A stretch of 64,000 bases of DNA from Shouchella xiaoxiensis (GCF_016907895.1 NZ_JAFBCV010000004.1:62001-126000), one strand, 5' to 3'. Shown: positions 27,237 through 37,002, counted from the first letter of the stretch. Numbers and translations: made by a program. The notes: generated from the sequence alone by a model not told the origin.

Positions 27237-28494
27237 ATTTGCTATTCAATGCCGCTCCAGAACCAGCTGTATAGCCAGTAGAAAAGGCACATGTAATGTT
27301 ATATCCACCTGTATAGCCGTGGATATCAAGTACTTCCCCACAGAAATAAAGCCCTTTTGTTTTCCGAGACTGCATCGTTTTTGGCTCAATTTCTTTCACG
27401 CTTACGCCGCCACCTGTAACAAATGCCTTTTCAATTGATAAGGTTCCATTTGCTTTTAGAGGAAAAGCAATTAAGGTTTGTGCTAGTTTTCGTAATGCTT
27501 CGTGAGATGTATTGGCACATACTTCTTGCTCGTTAATGTCTAGATCCTTATAAAGAAACGTGAGCAAGCGTTCAGGAGCAAAGCCCTTTAAGACCGTTTT
27601 TAATGCTTTCTTTGGCTCAGCTTTTATTAATTTAACGAGTTGTTGAAACAGGTCTTCATGGGAAGAACCAGGGAAAAGCTGAATGCTCATCGGTATCCAC
27701 TGCGCGTTGTATTTCTTTAATGCTTTGACGACATATTGGCTACAGCGAAGGGCAGCGGGCCCTGATATGCCAAAATGGGTAAAAATCATATCACCTTCAT
27801 GGGTTTTGATTTTTTTGCCGTTTGGTGCTGTTACAGTAAGCTCAATTTCCCGAAGCGAGAGGCCTTGTAGATCTTTATTTGCTATAAATGGTTGATCGAT
27901 TGTGATAGGAACTTCGGTTGGATAAAGCTCTGTAATCGTGTGGCCAGCCTTTTTAGCCCACGGATACCCACTTCCATTACTCCCTGTGTGAGGAACCGAC
28001 TTGCCGCCTGTCGCAATGATAATCGCTTTAGTGGCAATTGTTGTTCCATCTTTCAACAAAACGGAATGTGGATCTTCTTCCGAAAAATGCATATCGCTTA
28101 CTTCGGTGTTTGTGCGAATATCTACGTTTAAGGCACGAATGCGATTGAGCAGTGTATCGACAACCGTTTGAGCTTTATCACTAACAGGGAACATGCGTCC
28201 TCGATCTTCTTCCTTTAATTGAATCCCTAAGTTTTCAAAGAAGGTAATAATGTTTTCATTATCAAAAACCGAAAAAGGACTATGCATAAAGCGTCCGTTT
28301 CCTGGGATGTGCTCAATTAATTGTTTCCGTTCCATTCGGTTGGTGACATTGCAACGTCCACCGCCAGAAATGGCTAGTTTTCGACCTAATTTATTCCCTT
28401 TATCAAGTAAAAGGACCTTTGCTCCGTTTTCAGCAGCAGCAACAGCTGCCATTAAACCGGAGGGACCTCCACCAATAATGACGACATCGTACAT
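27235..28494 (-). CDS. ytfP: HI0933-family flavoprotein YtfP
   Basis: FAD-binding oxidoreductase-like protein (419 aa) of the HI0933/YhiN family. The N-terminal dinucleotide-binding motif is [12 protein letters not shown] (6-17), followed by [14 protein letters not shown], and the late [16 protein letters not shown] block. The enzymatic role of this family is unknown. AGGTGG lies 7 bases before the ATG. It is convergent with leuS. Confidence 0.88.
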   Translation of the reverse strand: MYDVVIIGGGPSGLMAAVAAAENGAKVLLLDKGNKLGRKLAISGGGRCNVTNRMERKQLIEHIPGNGRFMHSPFSVFDNENIITFFENLGIQLKEEDRGRMFPVSDKAQTVVDTLLNRIRALNVDIRTNTEVSDMHFSEEDPHSVLLKDGTTIATKAIIIATGGKSVPHTGSNGSGYPWAKKAGHTITELYPTEVPITIDQPFIANKDLQGLSLREIELTVTAPNGKKIKTHEGDMIFTHFGISGPAALRCSQYVVKALKKYNAQWIPMSIQLFPGSSHEDLFQQLVKLIKAEPKKALKTVLKGFAPERLLTFLYKDLDINEQEVCANTSHEALRKLAQTLIAFPLKANGTLSIEKAFVTGGGVSVKEIEPKTMQSRKTKGLYFCGEVLDIHGYTGGYNITCAFSTGYTAGSGAALNSK

Positions 28495-28628
28495 CTTTTT
28501 TCCACCTATCGTTTAAACAGTATCTTTCTATTGTACACATTCTGACGAAAAACAAAAGCATGAAAACATTGCAGGAAATCGTTGAAAAAGAGCGAAAGTG
28601 AAAGAAGAAGAGAGAAAGGGTGATGGAA

Positions 28629-29810
28629 ATGTTGTTGGAGGCGAATCAAAAAGTTACACATGTATTTGAACAAATGGTTATGTGGCGAAGACATTTACAT
28701 GAACATCCAGAATTATCGTTTGAAGAAGTAGAGACGCCAATCTATATCGAAAAACAGTTAAGGAAATTAGGCATTTCAGCTATCACGACTGGTGTAGGCG
28801 GCCGTGGCATTGTAGCAAGAATTAAAGGAGCTAAGCCAGGAAAGACGATTGCCTTTCGTGCGGATTTTGATGCCTTACCGATTGAAGAAGAGAATGAAGT
28901 GGCTTACGCTTCCAAGATACCTGGAATAATGCACGCATGTGGCCACGATGGACATACCGCCGCTTTATTAGGATTTGCTGCGATTATGAAAGAGCAGGTT
29001 GATCAACTAGCGGGGACGATTGTGCTCATTTTTCAACATGCAGAAGAGTTGCCTCCTGGTGGCGCAAGAGAAATGGTAGCGGATGGTTGTTTAGACGGAG
29101 TCGATGCGATTTTTGGTGCCCACGTATCAAGCCATCTCCCTTTAGGCAACGTGAGCTGTACGCCTGGTGCAGTTATGGCTGCCGTCGATAAATTTAAGAT
29201 TCATATCCAAGGGAAAGGTGGACATGGCGCCCAACCACACACCACACTCGATTCGATTGTAGTTGGAAGTCAGCTTGTGAATGAACTGCAAACCATTGTA
29301 AGTCGGAGAATTGATCCAATGGCACCAGCAGTTGTGACGGTTGGCGTGTTTCAAGCAGGAACCGCGTTTAACGTAATAGCGGATACGGCAACGCTTGAAG
29401 GCACGGTTCGTACATTTGATCCTGATGTTCGACAAAAAGTTGAAGAAGAAATGCGGTCGATTGTGAGTGGAAAAGAGCAAAGCGCTCATGTGTCCACTAA
29501 AATCGATTATTTAAACGGTTATCCAACCCTTGTAAATAGTGAAGAAGAAAGCAAGATTGTCCGTCAATTAGCTACTGAAACATTAGGTGAAAATAGTGTA
29601 ATCATGGCTCCTCCTATTTTAGGTGGAGAAGATTTTGCCTATTATTTAACCGAGAAACCTGGCGCCTTTTTCCATGTAGGCGGGCGAACGGAGGAGGAAT
29701 ATACTCAGTTCCCTCATCACCATCCTCGATTTGATTTTGATGAGAAGGCACTAAAGAATATCACATCATTATTTCTTGCATTAACAAATCACTACTTAGT
29801 GGAAAATTAA
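28629..29810 (+). CDS. M20-family amidohydrolase
   Basis: Zinc-dependent amidohydrolase of the M20D/IAA-amidohydrolase group (393 aa), hydrolysing N-acyl amino acids or related amides. Metal-binding residues lie in HACGHDGH (102-109) and QHAEE (136-140), with KGGHGAQPH marking the dimerisation/lid domain and GGEDFAYY near the end. I start at the ATG at 28629, about 5 bases after AAAGGGTGA; ATG 28623 and GTG 28620 are alternatives in frame. Its stop region overlaps the stop of a convergent LuxR-type gene by 4 bases. Exact substrate unknown. Confidence 0.87.
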   Translation: MLLEANQKVTHVFEQMVMWRRHLHEHPELSFEEVETPIYIEKQLRKLGISAITTGVGGRGIVARIKGAKPGKTIAFRADFDALPIEEENEVAYASKIPGIMHACGHDGHTAALLGFAAIMKEQVDQLAGTIVLIFQHAEELPPGGAREMVADGCLDGVDAIFGAHVSSHLPLGNVSCTPGAVMAAVDKFKIHIQGKGGHGAQPHTTLDSIVVGSQLVNELQTIVSRRIDPMAPAVVTVGVFQAGTAFNVIADTATLEGTVRTFDPDVRQKVEEEMRSIVSGKEQSAHVSTKIDYLNGYPTLVNSEEESKIVRQLATETLGENSVIMAPPILGGEDFAYYLTEKPGAFFHVGGRTEEEYTQFPHHHPRFDFDEKALKNITSLFLALTNHYLVEN

Positions 29811-30064
29811 TTCGAGCCTTTTTTCATTGCGAGATGCACAGCTTCCAATCGATTTGTACAATCAAGTTTCGTCATTACGTGCGATAGTTGATTGCGACTC
29901 GTTTCTGGAGAAAGGTGCATCTCTTTTGCAATTTCTTTCGTTGTTGCACCGCATTGCGCTTGTGTTAACAGCTTCTTTTCATGAGGGGTAAGGAGGATTT
30001 TTGTGAGTGATAGCGCCGAATTCGAAGGATGGCGAGACGTATCATTTCCAATGACAAATGTCAC
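29807..30064 (-). CDS. HTH-only LuxR/GerE-type regulator
   Basis: An 85-residue protein consisting almost entirely of a LuxR/GerE winged-helix domain: LTPHEKKLLTQAQCGATTKE, then IAKEMHLSPETSRNQLSHVM and TNRLEAVHLAMKKG. No receiver or sensor domain precedes it. GerE of Bacillus is a similar stand-alone HTH protein. The start is uncertain: GTG at 30064 has no clear ribosome site. The gene ends inside the last codons of the convergent amidohydrolase. Targets unknown. Confidence 0.7.
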   Translation of the reverse strand: MTFVIGNDTSRHPSNSALSLTKILLTPHEKKLLTQAQCGATTKEIAKEMHLSPETSRNQLSHVMTKLDCTNRLEAVHLAMKKGSN

Positions 30065-30124
30065 GATGAAAGGTTAGTTTCAAGTTGTACACGGGTATGA
30101 CAGAAGGAAAGGGGCGATAAAAAG

Positions 30125-30526
30125 ATGAAAACGTATACGATCGATACAAATGCACACAGTGCGATGATCGATATTACTGATAAGGTGAAAGCTGAAATAA
30201 AAGGTCAGGGAATTCAGAATGGTTTTGTCATCGTCCAATCCCTCCATACGACGGCGGGTATTACAGTGAACGAAAATGCAGATCCAGATGTTATGACAGA
30301 TTTTTTAAGACGATTAGATGAAGTGTATCCGTGGCATCATGAAAGCGATCTACATATGGAAGGGAATACAGCCGCTCATTTAAAAACGTCCACTGTAGGA
30401 TCATCTCAACTGGTGATTGTTAGCAACGGCGAGCTAGTATTAGGAACGTGGCAAGGGATCTATTTCTGTGAATTTGATGGTCCGCGAAAAAATCGTAATT
30501 ATGTTGTTAAGGGGGTACATCAATGA
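30125..30526 (+). CDS. YjbQ-family protein (UPF0047)
   Basis: A 133-residue soluble protein of the YjbQ/UPF0047 family, described as having weak thiamine-phosphate synthase activity; the true role is unclear. Conserved residues are visible in [39 protein letters not shown] and [25 protein letters not shown] lies 8 bases before the ATG. The stop overlaps the next start as ATGA, so it is coupled with the SMP-30-type lactonase. Confidence 0.9.
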   Translation: MKTYTIDTNAHSAMIDITDKVKAEIKGQGIQNGFVIVQSLHTTAGITVNENADPDVMTDFLRRLDEVYPWHHESDLHMEGNTAAHLKTSTVGSSQLVIVSNGELVLGTWQGIYFCEFDGPRKNRNYVVKGVHQ

Positions 30527-31389
30527 AGACAGCAAATGCAAAAATTGTTTGGCCCGGAAAAGCGACTTTAGGAGAGGGCCCATTCTGGGACGAGCTTGAG
30601 CAGCAACTGTACTGGGTTGATATAGAAGGATATAAACTGCATATTTTTAACCCAGATACCGAAGAAAATACGTCACTTCCGTTCGCGCAACATGTCACAG
30701 CTGTTGTAAAAAAGGAAAGTGGTGGTTTATTGCTTGCGATGAAGGACGGCTTGTATTCTTACTACCGTGATCGTTTGACACCGTACTATCTTCATCCAGA
30801 TGGCGGGCAAACCGTTCGTTTCAACGATGCGAAATGTGATCCAGATGGACGGTTGTGGGCGGGCACAATGGCTTTTGATGGAAAATCAAAAATTGGTTCA
30901 CTGTACCTACTTGATCAAGAAGAGAATACAACGGAGCTGTTGACAGGGTTAGCCATTTCTAATGGAATGGCTTGGGATACTGCACGGGGATTGTTTTATC
31001 ATACCGAAACCATTTCCAATACAACGACAGTGTATGAGTACAAAGACAATCAGGAGTCTTTAGAGAAAAAAGGAACAATTCCAATTGACTACAAACAATA
31101 TGGCGGTTCTCCTGATGGTATGACAATTGATGTGCAAGGAAACCTCTGGGTGGCATTATGGGGCGGTGCATCTGTTATTAAGCTAAATCCTGATACAGGA
31201 GAGGTTCTAGAACGAATTGTGGTTGACGCAACGAACGTAACTTCTTGTACATTTGGTGGAGGCGATTATCGGACCTTGTTTATTACAACGGCCTCAAAAG
31301 AAAACGAGTTAAACAGTGGGGCCTTGTTTAGTTGTAGAACAGATGTTGCTGGTGTAAAATCACAATCGTATCGATCACTACAAACATAG
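30523..31389 (+). CDS. SMP-30/gluconolactonase-family protein
   Basis: Six-bladed beta-propeller lactonase of the regucalcin/SMP-30 type (288 aa). Predicted metal-binding residues: Glu in TLGEGPFWD near 19, Asn in [14 protein letters not shown] near 99, Asn in AISNGMAWD near 146 and Asp in SPDGMTID near 193. It likely hydrolyses a sugar lactone. AAGGGGGTAC precedes the ATG within the yjbQ-like gene. Substrate is not deducible. It ends at a clear terminator. Confidence 0.87.
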   Translation: MKTANAKIVWPGKATLGEGPFWDELEQQLYWVDIEGYKLHIFNPDTEENTSLPFAQHVTAVVKKESGGLLLAMKDGLYSYYRDRLTPYYLHPDGGQTVRFNDAKCDPDGRLWAGTMAFDGKSKIGSLYLLDQEENTTELLTGLAISNGMAWDTARGLFYHTETISNTTTVYEYKDNQESLEKKGTIPIDYKQYGGSPDGMTIDVQGNLWVALWGGASVIKLNPDTGEVLERIVVDATNVTSCTFGGGDYRTLFITTASKENELNSGALFSCRTDVAGVKSQSYRSLQT

Positions 31390-31405
31390 AAAACTTTTCA
31401 ATACT

Positions 31406-31437
31406 AGTCGTCTCATTGAAATGAGGCGACTTTTTTG
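31406..31437 (+). terminator. Intrinsic terminator after the SMP-30 gene
   Basis: AGTCGTCTCATT (31406-31417) pairs with AATGAGGCGACT (31420-31431) with one wobble, followed by Ts. Confidence 0.87.
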
Positions 31438-31550
31438 TCGTAAAAGTGAATTTTTTCCTTCAAAAAGAGAAGGATGAGGAAAAGCGACAGAAACTGTGCT
31501 AAAATGCGAAAAGAGATTATTTTTTTGTGATGTGCTGAACGGGGGAAGTC

Positions 31551-33161
31551 ATGGCCGATACGAAATTAATGCAAGGAACAAAAGCATTAACGCTTGCGAC
31601 ACTTACATCAAAAACATTAGGTTTTATCTATATTATTCCCTTCTTGCCACTTGTTGGTGAACAAGGAATTGCATTATATCAAAATGGCTATATGCCCTAT
31701 ATGATTATGTTGACCTTGGCTACAATGGGTGTACCGGTTGCCTTGTCAAAGTTTGTCTCAAAATATCATGCGTTAGGTGATTATGAAACGGCCCATCGGT
31801 TGTTTAAATCAGGCATTCCATTAATGCTTTTAACCGGTGTACTTGCGTATCTATTTATGTTTTTTAGTGCTCCGTTATTGGCCAATTTAAGCTATGAACC
31901 GAGCCCTAACGATCAATATACATATGAGAACGTCGTTTTTGTCATACGGATGGTTGGCGTTGCACTGCTCATTATTCCCGTAATGGCCTTAATGCGCGGC
32001 TACCTCCAAGGTTTTCGCCAAATGGTTCCGACGTCGATTTCACAAGTAGTTGAACAAGTCGTTCGTATTGTTTTTATTTTAGTCGCGGCTTTTCTCATTA
32101 TGCGGGGAGGAAGTGGCAATATGCCACTCGCTGTAGGATTCGCTACTTTTGGAGCGTTTGTTGGTGGCTTTGGTGGCCTAGCCGTACTCATCTGGTATTA
32201 TTTAAAACAACGTAAATCAATTCTCGAGCGTGTTGAGCGATCAAAGCAAGAGAATCGGTCAAAACAATCATTGCCAAAAATGTATAAAGAATTAGTTTCC
32301 TACGCATTACCGTTATCATTTGTTGGTTTATCGATCCCTCTGTTTCAAAATATCGATGTATATACAATTGAAGGAGCAATGGCGGCAGCGAATTTAGAGG
32401 AAATGGCCAAGCCGTTTGTAGCTGTTTTAACTGGGATGGCTCACAAAATTGTTCTTATTCCAATGGCGCTTGCCACGGCATTATCCATAACGCTTGTTCC
32501 AACGATAACGAGGGCGTACACAGCAGGCGACACGTTAAAATTACAAAACTATATTACGCAAACGTATCAAGTTATTATTTTTATTACTGTACCGGCTTCA
32601 ATTGGGATGTCGATCTTGGCAGAACCGATTTATTATTTCTTGTTTGGTGCAGAAGAAAGCTTTCAATTAGGCGTGGAAACGTTGCGCTATTACGCACCAA
32701 TCACGCTCTTCTTTGCAATCTATGCCGTCACAGGTTCCATTTTGCAAGGGATGAACAGACAAAAAAATGCTGTGATTTCATTAATTGTAGCGTTAATCCT
32801 AAAATTGAGCTTAACGTATTTATTTATCGTTTGGTTTGGCCCTTTTGGCGCAATCTGGACAACCTATATTGGTTTTGCCGCCGGAATTGCGATGAATGTA
32901 TATGCTATTGGTAAATATGCACAATTTAATTATACAGTTGTTTATCGGAGAACGATCTTGATTGGTATGTTCACGCTCTTAATGGCAATTGCAGTTTGGA
33001 TTGTTTCGGCGGGATTTGACATTTGGCTACCGGAATTATCAAGAGTAGGAATGTTTATTCCATTATTGATAAATGTAGCAGTTGGCGTTATTGTGTACTT
33101 TTATCTAGCCATTCGATCGCATTTAGCTGGTAAAGTGTTAGGAGATCGATTTAAAATTTGA
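31551..33161 (+). CDS. murJ: Lipid II flippase MurJ (YtgP)
   Basis: MOP-superfamily membrane protein (536 aa) with about 14 hydrophobic segments. B. subtilis YtgP is MurJ, which flips lipid II across the membrane for wall synthesis; SpoVB-type paralogues look similar. Family blocks visible: LTLATLTSKTLGFIYIIPF at the start, QNGYMPYMIMLTLATMGVPV, and MALMRGYLQGFRQM. GGGGGAAG precedes the ATG. Its position before two SEDS genes and the yt-region context favour MurJ over a paralogue. Confidence 0.88.
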   Translation: MADTKLMQGTKALTLATLTSKTLGFIYIIPFLPLVGEQGIALYQNGYMPYMIMLTLATMGVPVALSKFVSKYHALGDYETAHRLFKSGIPLMLLTGVLAYLFMFFSAPLLANLSYEPSPNDQYTYENVVFVIRMVGVALLIIPVMALMRGYLQGFRQMVPTSISQVVEQVVRIVFILVAAFLIMRGGSGNMPLAVGFATFGAFVGGFGGLAVLIWYYLKQRKSILERVERSKQENRSKQSLPKMYKELVSYALPLSFVGLSIPLFQNIDVYTIEGAMAAANLEEMAKPFVAVLTGMAHKIVLIPMALATALSITLVPTITRAYTAGDTLKLQNYITQTYQVIIFITVPASIGMSILAEPIYYFLFGAEESFQLGVETLRYYAPITLFFAIYAVTGSILQGMNRQKNAVISLIVALILKLSLTYLFIVWFGPFGAIWTTYIGFAAGIAMNVYAIGKYAQFNYTVVYRRTILIGMFTLLMAIAVWIVSAGFDIWLPELSRVGMFIPLLINVAVGVIVYFYLAIRSHLAGKVLGDRFKI

Positions 33162-33192
33162 AAGAAACGCTTGTAAGAGCGTTTCTTTTTTC
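33161..33192 (+). terminator. Intrinsic terminator after murJ
   Basis: AAAGAAACGCT (33161-33171) pairs with AGCGTTTCTTT (33178-33188), with T-run. It begins on the last base of the murJ stop. Confidence 0.87.
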
Positions 33193-33334
33193 ATGATTTC
33201 CCCATAAACTAGATGATTTTCGACATTTGTTTCTCATAAAAGCCTCTTTTTCAGAAGGGAAAGCTTTGGTATAATAAAGCCAGTTTACCGCTACAGAATT
33301 TAAGTAAGAGTGACGAAAGCTCTTAGGAGGACGA

Positions 33335-34477
33335 ATGAATTATTCCTTTCGGAAAGACAATGATTGGCTTTTAATTGGAACGACAATTGTGCTTGTTTTA
33401 TTCGGCCTGTTAATGGTGTACAGTGCAAGTTTTGTTGAAGGCTATATGTTATTTTCTAATCCTCATTACTACGTGATGAGACAAGCTATGTGGGTTGGCA
33501 TTTCAGCCGTAATCTTTTTTATTTTGATGCATTTTCAATATAAACATTTTCAAAAACTGACTCCACTGATTGTTCTTGTATCGTTTATTCTTCTTTTTCT
33601 TGTTCTTATCATTGGAACTGGACGAGAAGATGTTGGAGCTGATCGTTGGATTCGAGTTGGTCCTGTTGGATTACAACCTTCTGAATTTGTAAAACTGGGA
33701 CTGATTGTATACTTGGCTCATGTCTACTCTCGTAAGCAAGCTTACATTGATAACTTTGTTAATGGTGTATTGCCACCGTTAATTATTGTTGGAATGATGT
33801 TTGCGCTTATTATGCGCCAACCGGATTTAGGGACTGGAACATCGATTATGATAACGGCACTTTTAATGGTGTTTATTTCTGGAGCTAGATGGCGTCATTT
33901 AATTGGTTTGGCTGGAGTAGGAGCATTTGTATTTTCCTTCCTTGCAATATTTGAATCGTACCGTTTGGAACGTTTGACTTCCTATATGGATCCGTTTGCC
34001 GATCCGATGGGCGATGGGTTTCAGTTAATTAATGGTTATTTAGCGATATCTAATGGGGGCTTAAGCGGTCTTGGTTTAGGACAAAGTCTACAAAAGATGA
34101 GGTCTTTGCCAGAAGGTCACACTGATTTTATTCTAACCGTTATTTCTGAAGAATTAGGGTTTCTTGGTGTAGGATTAGTTTTTATCTGTTATGGTATTAT
34201 TCTCTTCCGTGGCGTGTCGATCGGTGCCAAGTGTAAAACACCATTCGGAAGTTTACTTGCATTTGGTATTGTGTTCTCTCTTACAATCCAAATTATTTTT
34301 AACATTGGAGCTGTATCAGGTATGTTGCCAATAACAGGGGTAACATTGCCTCTTATCTCATATGGGGGAACATCCTTACTTATAACATTGACGAGTATTG
34401 CAATCTTGGCTAATATTCATCAAAATAATGAGCGACAAAAACGGAAGCAAGCCGAAAATGAATCGCTCTCTGCTTAG
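33335..34477 (+). CDS. SEDS-family peptidoglycan glycosyltransferase, FtsW-like
   Basis: Polytopic SEDS protein (380 aa, about 10 membrane segments), polymerising lipid II together with a partner class B PBP. The catalytic loop has MRSLPEGHTDFILTVISEE with the conserved Asp in HTDF near residue 263. GADRWIRVGPVGLQPSEFVK and MRQPDLGTG are SEDS signatures, and it ends with LPLISYGGTS. The septal (FtsW) versus elongation (RodA) assignment is uncertain. AGGAGG precedes the ATG. A second SEDS gene begins 13 bases after its stop. Confidence 0.85.
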   Translation: MNYSFRKDNDWLLIGTTIVLVLFGLLMVYSASFVEGYMLFSNPHYYVMRQAMWVGISAVIFFILMHFQYKHFQKLTPLIVLVSFILLFLVLIIGTGREDVGADRWIRVGPVGLQPSEFVKLGLIVYLAHVYSRKQAYIDNFVNGVLPPLIIVGMMFALIMRQPDLGTGTSIMITALLMVFISGARWRHLIGLAGVGAFVFSFLAIFESYRLERLTSYMDPFADPMGDGFQLINGYLAISNGGLSGLGLGQSLQKMRSLPEGHTDFILTVISEELGFLGVGLVFICYGIILFRGVSIGAKCKTPFGSLLAFGIVFSLTIQIIFNIGAVSGMLPITGVTLPLISYGGTSLLITLTSIAILANIHQNNERQKRKQAENESLSA

Positions 34478-34490
34478 ATGGGGGCTTTAG

Positions 34491-35651
34491 ATGGAACGTA
34501 AACAACAGGGAATAGATTATACCTTGCTATTCCTTTTATTTTTGTTAATGTGTATTAGTTTATTGGCTATTTACAGTGGTGCTGGTCAATATTTCTCAGA
34601 AAATCCTACCTATTTTGTTGTTCGTCAATTGCTATGGTTTGGTATTGGTGCAGTTATAGTTGCAGGTATCTTGCTTGTTGATTTTGATTTTTATAAGAAT
34701 CTAACTATACCTATGTATTCTTTTGGGATGCTCTTGCTATTAGCAGTTGAGTTTTTTGGAACGGAAAGAAACGGAGCGCAACGTTGGATTTTTGGCATTC
34801 AGCCCTCCGAATTTATGAAGATTTTTTTGTTAGTCGCGTTGGCTCATTTGCTTTATCGACTTACACATGAGCGGAATGACTTTAGCCTAAAAGCCGATTT
34901 TATCATTTTGTTAAAAATCCTTGCAGTTGGTGTTCCACCTTTTTTTCTTATCTTAAAACAGCCTGACTTAGGTACGGCTCTTGTTATTGCAGCAGTCATC
35001 GGGACTATGGTTTTAATGTCAGGTATTCGCTGGCGAATCTTATTGTCGTTAGCAGGGTTAGGTATTCTTTTCTTGGCTGTAATGGTTTACCTTCACCAAG
35101 CTCACTTTGAATTTTTTAGTTCATATCTAATTGAACCTCACCAACTTGCACGTATTTATGGATGGCTTTCTCCTGATGAAGATACAAGTGGTATTGGTTA
35201 TCAGTTAAGCCAAGCCATACTCGGTATTGGGTCTGGACAATTATTTGGGACGGGTTTTATGGAAGGGGTGCAAACACAAGGTGATGCCATTCCTGAAATA
35301 CACACTGACTTTATTTTCACTGTGATTGGGGAAGAGTTTGGTTTTTTAGGTGCCATGGTATTACTTGTAGTCTATTTTCTATTATTTTACCGGATGATCA
35401 TGATTGCTTTAACCTGTAACAATCTTTTCGGGACATACTTGGTTTCAGGTATTGTAGGTTTACTCGTATTTCAAGTTTTTCAAAACATTGCGATGACCAT
35501 TGGTCTAATGCCAATTACTGGACTGGCATTACCTTTTATTAGTTATGGAGGTAGCGCACTTCTTACAAACATGCTAGCAATTGGAATTGTCTTGAATGTC
35601 CAGTTCAGAACAAAGGATTATATGTTTAAAAGTAAGGAAACATATAGTTAA
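34491..35651 (+). CDS. SEDS-family peptidoglycan glycosyltransferase, RodA/FtsW-like
   Basis: Second SEDS protein (386 aa), clearly diverged from the first. The conserved catalytic-loop Asp is in PEIHTDFIFTVIGEEFGF, and NGAQRWIFGIQPSEFMK, KQPDLGTALVI and LPFISYGGSA are the signatures. GGGGGCTTTAG lies before the ATG. The two genes form an operon that also seems to run into the pseudouridine synthase (gap 39 bases, no terminator). Neither has a neighbouring class B PBP, so the partner PBP is elsewhere. Confidence 0.85.
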   Translation: MERKQQGIDYTLLFLLFLLMCISLLAIYSGAGQYFSENPTYFVVRQLLWFGIGAVIVAGILLVDFDFYKNLTIPMYSFGMLLLLAVEFFGTERNGAQRWIFGIQPSEFMKIFLLVALAHLLYRLTHERNDFSLKADFIILLKILAVGVPPFFLILKQPDLGTALVIAAVIGTMVLMSGIRWRILLSLAGLGILFLAVMVYLHQAHFEFFSSYLIEPHQLARIYGWLSPDEDTSGIGYQLSQAILGIGSGQLFGTGFMEGVQTQGDAIPEIHTDFIFTVIGEEFGFLGAMVLLVVYFLLFYRMIMIALTCNNLFGTYLVSGIVGLLVFQVFQNIAMTIGLMPITGLALPFISYGGSALLTNMLAIGIVLNVQFRTKDYMFKSKETYS

Positions 35652-35690
35652 CATAGGTGTTGATAAATGAGCAGAGGGGGAGAGAAACCG

Positions 35691-36404
35691 ATGCGCATTG
35701 ATAAAGTGCTTGCTGATGCAGGTTTCGGAACAAGATCCGAAGTTAAGAAAGCAATTAAACAGGGACTGGTTATCATTGACGATGTCAGAGTTAGGGATGC
35801 AAAAACGCAAGTAGACCCAAATGAACAACACATCCTTTTTAATCAAGTTCCTGTTCAGTATCAACAAGATGTGTACCTAATGTTGAATAAGCCAAAAGGT
35901 GTTGTATCTGCTACTGAGGATAATTTGCACAAAACAGTCATTGATATAGTGGCCCCAACATGGGGGCATAAAAAACTCTTTCCAATTGGTCGTCTCGATA
36001 AGGACACCGAAGGATTACTTATCTTAACGACTGATGGTCACTATTCACATGAGCTCATGTCTCCTAAAAAACATGTTTCTAAACTATACCGAGCGGTTGT
36101 TGATGGTTTTGTTACTTCAAAGGACCAAGACTCGTTTAAAACCGGTGTCATTTTAAATGATGGTTATCAAACAAAACCGGCAACGCTTGTTATAAAAGAA
36201 CAAGCCGCTAACTCCATCGTGACAATTGAAGTTGTTGAAGGCAAGTTTCATCAAATCAAACGAATGTTTGAAGCGGTTAATAAAACCGTTCTGGAACTAG
36301 AGCGATTACGAATTGGTGGGTTACTGATTGATCCATCTTTAAAACGCGGTTCTTATCGAGAAATGACAGTAGAAGAAATTGAATTAGCAAAAAAACGCAT
36401 ATAA
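35691..36404 (+). CDS. ytzG: RsuA-family pseudouridine synthase YtzG
   Basis: Pseudouridine synthase (237 aa). An S4 RNA-binding domain occupies the first about 60 residues (MRIDKVLADAGFGTRSEVKK); the catalytic Asp is in IGRLDKDTEGLL near residue 103, followed by KLYRAV and the late GKFHQIKRMFEA block. It probably modifies 16S rRNA as RsuA does. I choose ATG 35691, 7 bases after GAGGGGGAGAG, over ATG 35667. It is likely co-transcribed with the SEDS pair. Confidence 0.9.
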   Translation: MRIDKVLADAGFGTRSEVKKAIKQGLVIIDDVRVRDAKTQVDPNEQHILFNQVPVQYQQDVYLMLNKPKGVVSATEDNLHKTVIDIVAPTWGHKKLFPIGRLDKDTEGLLILTTDGHYSHELMSPKKHVSKLYRAVVDGFVTSKDQDSFKTGVILNDGYQTKPATLVIKEQAANSIVTIEVVEGKFHQIKRMFEAVNKTVLELERLRIGGLLIDPSLKRGSYREMTVEEIELAKKRI

Positions 36405-36450
36405 AAAGCAAAGACCTCTTGTAACTTGTTCAAGTGGTCTTTGCTTTTAT
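36404..36450. terminator. Bidirectional terminator between ytzG and ytzE
   Basis: AAAAGCAAAGACC (36404-36416) pairs with GGTCTTTGCTTTT (36436-36448), extended inside by CTTG/CAAG. It separates convergent genes. Confidence 0.85.
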
Positions 36451-36668
36451 TAAGAAACCTTTGTTTTTTTACTCGTTGCTTTCCATTTGCCACGTGCCGA
36501 ACTAGTTACGAGATTATTGTACTCAAGTACGTTTAAATCACGTTGCACTGTGCGTTGTGTGATGCCGAACTCTTCAACCAATTCATTCGTCGTGACGGTT
36601 CCCTTCTGTTTGATGTACAAGTAGATGGACTTAATTCGAGTCAGCATACGATCAGTTGAAGTTTGCAA
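36450..36668 (-). CDS. ytzE: DeoR-type HTH protein YtzE
   Basis: A 72-residue protein that is only a DeoR-type winged helix: IKSIYLYIKQKGTVTTNELV followed by EEFGITQRTVQRDLNVLEYN. It lacks the sugar-binding domain of full DeoR regulators. A TTG start at 36668 follows AAGGAG by 8 bases. Size, domain and position after the pseudouridine synthase match YtzE of B. subtilis; its targets are unknown. Confidence 0.87.
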   Translation of the reverse strand: MQTSTDRMLTRIKSIYLYIKQKGTVTTNELVEEFGITQRTVQRDLNVLEYNNLVTSSARGKWKATSKKTKVS

Positions 36669-37002
36669 AAAACCACTCCTTCTTCGTTTTCGTCTCTAAT
36701 ACCTATACGCTAATCTATGCAGCTTACATGCAAATTAGTAAGTTCAATTTGCTTATTGCATTTAAGATAGGTGAGGCGATGGTCCCATGTTTTCGTGCAT
36801 CGACTTATGATTTTCTTTTCTCTATCATAAGACACTTATAGTGTACACTAAAATAAAAAAAAGAGCAAAGAAGAAATCCTGTTAATTTATGGAGGTATTC
36901 TTTATTATACGGAACGAACAGTGTTTAAAACCGAACGATTATATGTTTTTTTTGTTAAATGATTGTAAATTGTTGCAACGAATCAAAAAAAGCTAGCAGA
37001 TG
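36669..37002. other. Intergenic region between ytzE and cysK
   Basis: No gene accepted. It holds the ytzE upstream region, a 12-bp perfect palindrome TAGTGTACACTA at 36839-36850 and AT-rich sequence. A 35-codon ATG frame from 36890 lacks a ribosome site and runs into the cysK terminator. Confidence 0.5.

Noticed and set aside
36890-36997. 35-codon ATG frame downstream of the ytzE promoter region
   Set aside because: No Shine-Dalgarno at the right distance, and its stop lies in the cysK terminator.
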